From: Phenylobacterium sp.
GTDB lineage: Bacteria > Pseudomonadota > Alphaproteobacteria > Caulobacterales > Caulobacteraceae
Assembly: GCF_030680185.1 (NCBI RefSeq)
Contig: NZ_JAUXVZ010000059.1
Span: forward strand, 1 to 32,405
Reading direction: 5' to 3'
DNA: 32,405 nt
This document shows, one piece after another, positions 24,624-32,405 of the stretch. The notes beneath the pieces were generated by a model, which was not told where the DNA came from, ran no database searches, and saw only the letters and a list, made by a program, of their open reading frames with translations. Every line of letters starts with the position of its first letter. The stretch's first letter is position 1. The translations under genes and the position numbers were made by a program.

Positions 24624-25172
24624 TCATGCCAGGGCATCGGACCGCGCCTGATCTTCGGACGGCGCAGCCACCCAGACGAGGCCCGTCCAGAGGCGCCGGC
24701 CGTCGTCCATGCTGAAGTCCCTGGCCATATCCCGCCGCAGGCCGAGCCGGTCCATGACCGCCTGGGAACGCAGGTTGTCCGGCGCCGTATAGGCCAGCAC
24801 CTCGTCGGCGAGGGCGCGGTCGAAGATATCGGCCAAGGCGGCGCGGGCGGCCTCGGTGGCGTAACCGAACCCCCAGGCCGATCGCTTCAGGCGCCAGCCG
24901 GCGCTGAGGTGCTCGCCCAGCACATGCCCGGCCTTCGACGGCATGACCCCGCAATAGCCGATCCACTCGCCCGCCAGGGTCTCGACGGCCCAATGCCCAA
25001 ACCTCAGCTCATCGTGGGCCGCTCTGTAGCGGTCAAACTTCCGGTCGCTCTTCTCGCGGGTGAGGGGCCGGCCCGCATCGACCATCACCTCAGGATCGCC
25101 ATGCATGGCCGCGAAGGCTGGCCGGTCGGCTTCGAGCCAGGGGCGTAGGCGCAGTCGTGAGGTGGTCAGCAT
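24624..25172 (-). CDS. GNAT family N-acetyltransferase (RimJ/RimL-like)
   Basis: A 182-residue protein starting MLTTSRLRLRPWLEADRPAF, the standard N-terminus of RimJ/RimL-type GNAT enzymes. The acetyl-CoA-binding motif is WGFGYATEAARAAL (residues about 100-113, the R/Q-x-x-G-x-G/A variant), followed by AYTAPDNLRSQAVMDRLGLRR. The family transfers acetyl from acetyl-CoA to protein N-termini or small amines; the substrate is unknown. GGAGG lies 7 nt before the ATG. It is a single gene bracketed by two direct copies of a composite palindromic repeat, with codon use like its neighbours. Confidence 0.9.
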   Translation of the reverse strand: MLTTSRLRLRPWLEADRPAFAAMHGDPEVMVDAGRPLTREKSDRKFDRYRAAHDELRFGHWAVETLAGEWIGYCGVMPSKAGHVLGEHLSAGWRLKRSAWGFGYATEAARAALADIFDRALADEVLAYTAPDNLRSQAVMDRLGLRRDMARDFSMDDGRRLWTGLVWVAAPSEDQARSDALA

Positions 25173-25280
25173 GGGATGGCCTCCAGTTGCCCCCCTACAG
25201 CTTGGCTGGTGACACGCCTTCCCGCGACTCGCGGAAGTCCGCCGGACAAGCTCTCAGCTTGTCGCAGGGACTTAATGGGG
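25173..25280. other. Hairpin-rich spacer upstream of the GNAT gene
   Basis: No gene is visible. Two hairpins stand out: CTTCCCGCG-ACT-CGCGGAAG (25218-25237, one bulged base) and GACAAGCT-CTC-AGCTTGTC (25245-25263, perfect 8-bp arms). Together with repeat copy 2 they fill the whole 334-bp gap between the GNAT and monooxygenase genes (25173-25506). The GNAT promoter must lie within this stretch; no clear -35/-10 pair was assigned. Confidence 0.6.
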
Positions 25281-25474
25281 GACACGAAGAACACAAAGGA
25301 TCGCGAAGGACACCAAGGCGAGGCCGCCGAACCCTTCGTGTCCTTGGCTGTCTTCGTGGTCTTTGTGTCCCCCTTTTTTAAGCCCCCCGTCGCCCTCGGA
25401 CTTGATCCGAGGGCCCATGCACACCGCGGCAGATCCAGTGTTCATGGATGGTCGGGTCAAGCCCGACCATGACG
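25281..25474. repeat. Composite palindromic repeat, copy 2
   Basis: This is the same element as at 24416-24611 in the same orientation. The palindromic first half (25281-25373) differs from copy 1 by about seven substitutions over roughly 90 positions by eye and is followed by six T. The two hairpins of the second half (25393-25413 and 25448-25470) are identical to copy 1; only the spacer between them differs. It ends about 33 bp past the stop codon of the monooxygenase on the minus-strand side. Confidence 0.85.
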
Positions 25475-25506
25475 GCAAAAAAGGTGGATAGAGGGCCCTG
25501 AGCCCC

Positions 25507-27051
25507 CTACTCCGCCGCCTCGACCGCCCGGGTCGTCGCCGTCTGGTCGTCATAGCGGAAGACGGGACCGTCCAGGTCGATGGCCGGGATGTCGGCGCGC
25601 TCGACCCAGTAGTCCTGGGTGTGGCGCCATTCGGGCGTGTCACCGCACTTGGGCATCTTGTCCATGTCGCGCATCAGATAGCCCGGATTGAAGTTGTCCG
25701 GATCGATCCAGGGACCGCGGGGCATGGTCGCGCCGGCCTCGCCGGGATCGACCATCACCTTCTCGACGCCGCGGGCCTTCATGTGGCCGAGCAGCCGGGC
25801 GACGAAATCTCCCATCAGATCCACCCGCAGGGTCCAGCTGGCGCGGAAATAGCCGAACACCCAAACCAGATTCGGCACGCCGGTGAACATCATGCCGCGA
25901 TAGGTGAGCGTCTGGCCCCAGTCCACGAACTTTCCATCCACCTCGAAGGGGATGTCCCCCATCACCGACAGGCGAAAACCCGTGGCGGTGATGATGATGT
26001 CGGCCTCCAGCACATCGCCGGATTTCAGCAGGATGCCGTTCTCGGTAAACCGCTCGATCTGGTCGGTGACCACCGAGGCCTTGCCCGACGAGATGCCCTT
26101 GAACAGGTCGGCGTCCGGCACGAAGGCCAGGCGCTGCTGCCAGGGGCGGTAGCTGGGGGTGAAGTGCTTCATGTCGAAGCCTTCGGGCAGGACGGCGGCG
26201 ACGTTCTTGAGGATCTCGTCCTTCACCGCGTCAGGATATTCCCGGGCCATGTGGGCGAACATGCCCTGGTCCTTCAGAATCTTGCGCCGCACGATCTCAT
26301 GGGTCCACTCTTCGGGGACCTCCAGGTCGCGCAGGGTGTCGGCCAGTTCGTTGGCGTTGCGGCCCGTGGCGAAATAGGTGGGCGAGCGCTGCAGCATGGT
26401 CACGTGGCCGGCCTTCTGGGCCAGGGCCGGCACCAGGGTCGCGGCCGTGGCGCCGGAGCCGATCACCACCACCTTCTTGCCCGTATAGTCCAGGTCTTCG
26501 GGCCAGGTCTGGGGATGGACGATGGCGCCCTTGAAGTCGGCCATGCCCGGCCATTCCGGCGTGTAGCCCTCGTCGTGGTGGTAATAGCCCTGACACATCC
26601 ACAGGAAGCCGCAGGTGAAGGTCAGGGCCTCGCCGGTGGCGGTCTTCTCCGCATTCACCGTCCAGAGGCTCTTTTCGCTGGACCAGGCGGCGTGGACGAT
26701 CTTGTGGCCATAGCGGATGTGGCGGGCCAGATCGTTCTCGGCGATCACCTCGTCCATATAGGTGAGAATTTCCTGGGAGGTGGCGATCGGCGCCCCGCGC
26801 CACGGCTTGAACCGGTAGCCGAAGGTGTAGAGATCGCTGTCGGAGCGGACGCCGGGATAGCGGTGGGTCACCCAGGTGCCGCCATAGGTGTCCTTGGCCT
26901 CCAGGACGGCGAAGCTCGTGCCAGGCATCTGGTGGGTCAGGTGCCAGGCCGCCCCGACCCCGGAAATGCCCGCGCCCACCACCAGCACGTCGAAATGCTC
27001 AACGCCGGTTGTCGCCTGCGGAGCCTTTGTCGCCACATCCACGCTGGTCAT
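25507..27051 (-). CDS. FAD-dependent monooxygenase, Baeyer-Villiger / EthA type
   Basis: A 514-residue flavoprotein. The FAD motif is VVGAGISGVGAA (from about residue 24), followed by GGTWVTHRYPGVRSD, the BVMO fingerprint FKGAIVHPQTW (residues 173-183, FxGxxxHxxxW), the NADPH motif VIGSGATAATL (about 197) and the second FAD contact ITATGF. Overall it resembles EthA-like Baeyer-Villiger monooxygenases, which insert oxygen next to a carbonyl or oxidise sulphur/nitrogen. The start at 27051 is chosen because AGAGG precedes it; an ATG at 27123 would add 24 non-conserved residues. A 15-bp palindrome lies 78 bp upstream. No EthR-like gene is adjacent. The substrate is unknown. Confidence 0.92.
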   Translation of the reverse strand: MTSVDVATKAPQATTGVEHFDVLVVGAGISGVGAAWHLTHQMPGTSFAVLEAKDTYGGTWVTHRYPGVRSDSDLYTFGYRFKPWRGAPIATSQEILTYMDEVIAENDLARHIRYGHKIVHAAWSSEKSLWTVNAEKTATGEALTFTCGFLWMCQGYYHHDEGYTPEWPGMADFKGAIVHPQTWPEDLDYTGKKVVVIGSGATAATLVPALAQKAGHVTMLQRSPTYFATGRNANELADTLRDLEVPEEWTHEIVRRKILKDQGMFAHMAREYPDAVKDEILKNVAAVLPEGFDMKHFTPSYRPWQQRLAFVPDADLFKGISSGKASVVTDQIERFTENGILLKSGDVLEADIIITATGFRLSVMGDIPFEVDGKFVDWGQTLTYRGMMFTGVPNLVWVFGYFRASWTLRVDLMGDFVARLLGHMKARGVEKVMVDPGEAGATMPRGPWIDPDNFNPGYLMRDMDKMPKCGDTPEWRHTQDYWVERADIPAIDLDGPVFRYDDQTATTRAVEAAE

Positions 27052-27128
27052 GGAAAACCTCTTCCCTGTCGTTCCCTGCCGCCAGTGTGATCCTGGCGCT
27101 CTGTTATCCCTGATGGAAATCAAGGTAT

Positions 27129-27143
27129 GTGATCGACGATCAC
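27129..27143 (-). promoter_or_regulatory. 15-bp palindrome upstream of the monooxygenase gene (putative operator)
   Basis: GTGATCG-A-CGATCAC is a perfect inverted repeat with a 1-nt centre, 78 bp from the monooxygenase ATG and 110 bp from the divergent MATE gene. It is a candidate binding site for a dimeric repressor encoded elsewhere. Confidence 0.45.
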
Positions 27144-27253
27144 TTGGCGAGGGGGATGTTGCCCCTGCGTCCCGCGACCGCAGCCTATCATCAGACTAGC
27201 CGACGACGACGCAAGCGCTTGACCCCCGCCCCGACGGCGGCCACGGCAGGGCC

Positions 27254-28582
27254 ATGACCCCTGCGCCCCTCTGGCGGCCGATCCTGGCCATCGCCCTGCC
27301 GTCCATGCTGACCAATGTGGCCACCGCCCTGTTCGGCCTGGCCGACATGTGGGTGATCGGCCGGCTGGGGGAGGCCGCCGCCCAGGGGGGCGTGGAGGTC
27401 GGCGCCAAGCTCCTGATGACCCTGCTGATCGTCTTCAACTTCCTGAAGACCGGAACCGTGGCGCTGACCGCCCAGGCCGCCGGCCGCGGGGATGCGGCGG
27501 CCCAGGCCGCCACCCTGGCCCGGGGCCTGGCCGTGGCCCTGGGGATCGGCGCGCTGCTGCTGGTCCTCTGGCCGCTGGCGGTTCCGGCCGGGCTCGCCCT
27601 GCTGGGCGCCGGGGAAGAGGTGGCGCCCATGGCGCGGACCTATGTGGACATCCGCTATGTGGGCGGCGTCGCCTGGCTGGTGAACGCCGTGCTGATCGGC
27701 TGGCTGATCGGCCGCCGCCAGGTCCGCGCGGTCCTGGTCGTGGAGATCGCCGCCAACCTGCTGCACGTGGCCCTCGACGTCGGCCTGGTGCTGGGGCTGG
27801 GCTGGGGCGTGGCCGGGGTGGCCGTCGCCACCCTGATCTCCGAAGGTCTGAAGACGGCGGCCCTGCTGGCCATCTGCGCCCGTGAAGCGCCGGCCCGCCA
27901 GGCCCTGACCCTCGCCCGCAAGCGCCAGACCTGGGCCGGGGCGGAGCTGGCCGCCCTCTTCGCCCTCAACCGCGACCTCTTCATCCGCACCATCCTGCTC
28001 ATGAGCGCCACCGTGATGGTCACCCGCGCCGGCGCTCAGCAGGGCGCGGTGGTGCTGGCCGCCAACGCCATCCTCTTCCAGCTCTTCATGCTGGCCACCT
28101 TGATGCTCGACGGGTTCGAGAGTGCGGCCCAGGTGCTGTGCGGCGAGGCCGCCGGCGCCCGGGACCCGGGCCTGTTCGCCCGCTCGGTCCGCGCCCTGCT
28201 GATCTGGAGCGCTGGCGCCGCCGGACTGATGGCGCTGGCCTATCTCGTCCTCGGCGCGCCCCTGGCCGCCAGCTTCTCCACCGATGCGGACGTAACCCAG
28301 ACCACCGGCCTCTATGCGCTCTGGGTGGTGGCCCTGCCCCTGGCCGGGGTCGCATCCTTCGTGTTCGACGGGGTGTTCATCGGCGCGGGCTGGACGCGGG
28401 CCATGCTGCTCAGCATGGCAGGCGCCCTGGCGGTCTTCGTCGCCGCCCTGATCCTGGCCGCCCCCCTGGGCAATCATGGGCTCTGGCTGGCCTTCACCCT
28501 GTTCTTCGCCGCCAGGGGCGCCGGCCAGGCCCTGATGCTGCCGGGCCTGATGCGTCGCAGGCTGTCGACCGCAAAGGGATGA
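27254..28582 (+). CDS. MATE family efflux transporter (DinF-like)
   Basis: A 442-residue polytopic protein with about twelve hydrophobic helices in two similar halves, of normal MATE length. It starts LWRPILAIALPSMLTNVATALFGLADMWVIGRLG by position 6-39, the characteristic first helices; the LLIVFNFLKTGTVALTAQAAGRGD segment is typical of the DinF branch. MATE proteins export drugs, dyes or metabolites using sodium or proton gradients across the inner membrane. The gene is divergent from the monooxygenase, with 202 bp between starts, so the two might share control. The substrate is unknown. A modest GGCAGGG ribosome site precedes the ATG. Confidence 0.92.
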   Translation: MTPAPLWRPILAIALPSMLTNVATALFGLADMWVIGRLGEAAAQGGVEVGAKLLMTLLIVFNFLKTGTVALTAQAAGRGDAAAQAATLARGLAVALGIGALLLVLWPLAVPAGLALLGAGEEVAPMARTYVDIRYVGGVAWLVNAVLIGWLIGRRQVRAVLVVEIAANLLHVALDVGLVLGLGWGVAGVAVATLISEGLKTAALLAICAREAPARQALTLARKRQTWAGAELAALFALNRDLFIRTILLMSATVMVTRAGAQQGAVVLAANAILFQLFMLATLMLDGFESAAQVLCGEAAGARDPGLFARSVRALLIWSAGAAGLMALAYLVLGAPLAASFSTDADVTQTTGLYALWVVALPLAGVASFVFDGVFIGAGWTRAMLLSMAGALAVFVAALILAAPLGNHGLWLAFTLFFAARGAGQALMLPGLMRRRLSTAKG

Positions 28583-28616
28583 CCGAATCCCTGCGCCCCG
28601 CTAGCTTGGCGGCCTC

Positions 28617-31298
<2,682 letters not shown>

Positions 31299-31356
31299 GC
31301 CGTCACCCCATCGTCGCCCTGGTCGGCTAGAAGCCGCAAACAGACAGGAGCCCGCC

Positions 31357-31962
31357 ATGACCGTCCGCACCCTGATGATCGACGTGGACGGGGTGGTGAT
31401 CCGCCATCCCGACGGCCTGCGCTGGGACCATACGATCGAGGCCGATCTGGGCGTCGACCCAGCGAAGTTCCAGAGCGCCTTCTTCGCCATCCACTGGCCC
31501 GACGTGATGGCTGGCCGGGCGGATTTGCACGAGCGGTTGGCGCTCGCCCTGCCGGACTTTGCGCCGCACCTGACGCCGGAAGCGCTCACCGCCTACTGGT
31601 TTTCCAAGGACGCCCACCTGGACCAGGGCTTTCTCGACCAGCTCGCGGCCCTGAACGGCCAGTACGGCCTGCATCTGGCCACGGTGCAGGAACACCTGCG
31701 GGCGGCCTATCTCTGGAACGAGCTTGGCCTGAAGGATCGTTTCGCGGCCATCCACTATGCGGCCGACTATGGCTGCGGAAAGCCCGACCCGGCCTTCTTC
31801 GAGGCGGTCGCCAACCGCACAGCCCATGCGCCGCACGAGCTGCTGCTGATCGATGATTCGCCCCGCAATGTGGAGGCCGCCCGGGCCTGCGGCTGGCGGG
31901 CGGGTCTTTGGGACGGCACGCAGACGGTGGTCGATGTCATCGCCGAGGCGCAAGCCGGCTAA
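31357..31962 (+). CDS. HAD superfamily hydrolase (subfamily IA)
   Basis: A 201-residue phosphatase-like protein. HAD motif I is MIDVDGVV (D9, D11), motif II T109 (LHLATVQEH), motif III K142 (GCGKPDPAFF) and motif IV D166/D167 (LLLIDDSPRN). All catalytic residues are present, so it is probably active on a small phosphorylated metabolite, which cannot be named. The cap region between motifs I and II is helical, as in subfamily IA. AGGAG lies 6 nt before the ATG. It follows mutS by 58 bp and may be transcribed with it. An inverted pair of REP-like elements lies just downstream. Confidence 0.9.
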   Translation: MTVRTLMIDVDGVVIRHPDGLRWDHTIEADLGVDPAKFQSAFFAIHWPDVMAGRADLHERLALALPDFAPHLTPEALTAYWFSKDAHLDQGFLDQLAALNGQYGLHLATVQEHLRAAYLWNELGLKDRFAAIHYAADYGCGKPDPAFFEAVANRTAHAPHELLLIDDSPRNVEAARACGWRAGLWDGTQTVVDVIAEAQAG

Positions 31963-31973
31963 CGTGCGGCCGC

Positions 31974-32090
31974 CCTCGTCCTTCGAGGCCGCTTCGCGGC
32001 GCCTCAGGATGAGGACAAATGAGAGGTCCAGGCTCACCCCACCTCCCTCATGCTGAGGTGCGAGCAACGCGAGCCTCGAAGCACGCAGGG
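31974..32090. repeat. Inverted pair of REP-like elements
   Basis: 31974-32015 and 32045-32090 are inverted variants of one element: the first contains GTCCTTCGAGG...CCTCAGGATGAGGA and the second CCTCATGCTGAGG...CCTCGAAGCACG. They are separated by about 29 bp and fill the gap between the HAD gene and the convergent dehydrogenase gene. Elements of this pattern recur between genes in many alphaproteobacterial genomes; a transcript through both could fold into a long hairpin. Confidence 0.75.
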
Positions 32091-32116
32091 CGTCGCCCCC
32101 CGCCGAGTTGGTAGGC

Positions 32117-32405
32117 CTAAAGCATCGCCGGGATGACGCGGTCTGGCGGGCGGTGGCCGTCCATCCAGGTGCGGATGTTGATGATCACCTTCTCGCCCAT
32201 GTCCACGCGGCTCTCCACCGTGGCCGAGCTCATATGCGGCAGCAGGACCACATTGGGCAGCTTGAGCAGCTTGGGGTTCACCGCCGGCTCGTGTTCGAAC
32301 ACGTCGAGGCCGGCGCCGGCGATCTCGCCCTTGGCCAGGATGTCGATCAAGGCGTCCTCGTCGACGATCTCGCCGCGGGCGGTGTTGATCAGGATGGCGT
32401 GGGGC
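32117..32405 (-). CDS. D-2-hydroxyacid dehydrogenase (glyoxylate/hydroxypyruvate reductase-like), C-terminal part
   Basis: About 95 residues are visible; the frame runs off the right edge, where the 5' part lies. The segment PHAILINTARGEIVDEDALIDIL is the third signature of the D-isomer-specific dehydrogenases; it is followed by GAGLDVFEHEP (catalytic-type glutamate) and LPHMSSATVESRVDMG, where the histidine is the general acid/base that pairs with that glutamate. The usual Gly in LLPHIGSAT is replaced by Ser here. Enzymes of this group reduce glyoxylate or hydroxypyruvate with NAD(P)H; the exact substrate cannot be judged from this fragment. The gene ends beside the inverted REP-like pair. 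Confidence 0.9.
   Translation of the reverse strand, partial: PHAILINTARGEIVDEDALIDILAKGEIAGAGLDVFEHEPAVNPKLLKLPNVVLLPHMSSATVESRVDMGEKVIINIRTWMDGHRPPDRVIPAML

Noticed and set aside
27129..27148. Possible CRP/FNR-type site at the TGTGA...TCAC palindrome
   Set aside because: The spacing between half-sites is 7 rather than 6 and the second half ends TCACT, so it does not fit the CRP/FNR consensus.
27191..28477. A 428-codon open frame antisense to the MATE gene
   Set aside because: It is Gly/Gln/His-rich shadow sequence of a hydrophobic membrane protein gene, with no start signal.

Overview
The window is a high-GC, tightly packed stretch of chromosome, most likely from an alphaproteobacterium of the Caulobacterales (Caulobacter/Phenylobacterium type). 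This is inferred from the gene repertoire (large TonB-dependent receptor, FtsK/SpoIIIE translocase, dnaK-dnaJ pair, HELTH 'vgr-related' small protein), from GANTC sites and CtrA-like boxes in leaders, and from repeat families of a kind common in these genomes. No rRNA, tRNA, CRISPR array, prophage, insertion sequence or plasmid function was recognised. Most of the window is ordinary housekeeping and envelope content.

Left part (1-8900): the end of a fatty-acid beta-oxidation dehydrogenase is followed by a thiolase, closed by a strong terminator. Next come a small DUF2061 membrane protein and Dps. On the minus strand follow an autotransporter-type outer-membrane protein with a Thr-Pro repeat linker, a secreted alpha/beta hydrolase 5 bp behind it, and a TonB-dependent receptor with its own terminator. 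A TetR regulator lies just upstream of the receptor, and a 13-bp palindrome between them is a good operator candidate.

Middle part (8990-18800): YbaK-type deacylase, an unrecognised 140-aa protein, a WYL regulator, an XRE-cupin regulator, a single-domain response regulator, a small helical protein, a MarR regulator with an inverted repeat in its promoter and a hairpin over its Shine-Dalgarno, a DUF454 membrane protein, an SDR oxidoreductase, FtsK, a proline/alanine-rich anchored protein and a DUF502 membrane protein. This part is rich in regulators and has several symmetrical DNA motifs upstream of genes.

Right part (18830-32405): a Tat-exported dienelactone-hydrolase-like protein and AlkB (minus) diverge from the HELTH protein with only 20 bp between start codons. 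dnaK follows behind a good heat-shock (sigma32-type) promoter, then a strong intergenic hairpin and dnaJ. A GNAT acetyltransferase is bracketed by two near-identical composite palindromic repeats of about 195 bp. Then come a flavin monooxygenase of the Baeyer-Villiger/EthA type, a MATE exporter, mutS, a HAD hydrolase, an inverted pair of REP-like elements, and the C-terminal part of a D-2-hydroxyacid dehydrogenase cut by the window edge.

I found no clear candidate for an undescribed multi-gene system. The most interesting signals are in non-coding DNA: the paired composite repeats, the dnaK-dnaJ hairpin, the regulator-linked palindromes and the CtrA-like boxes.
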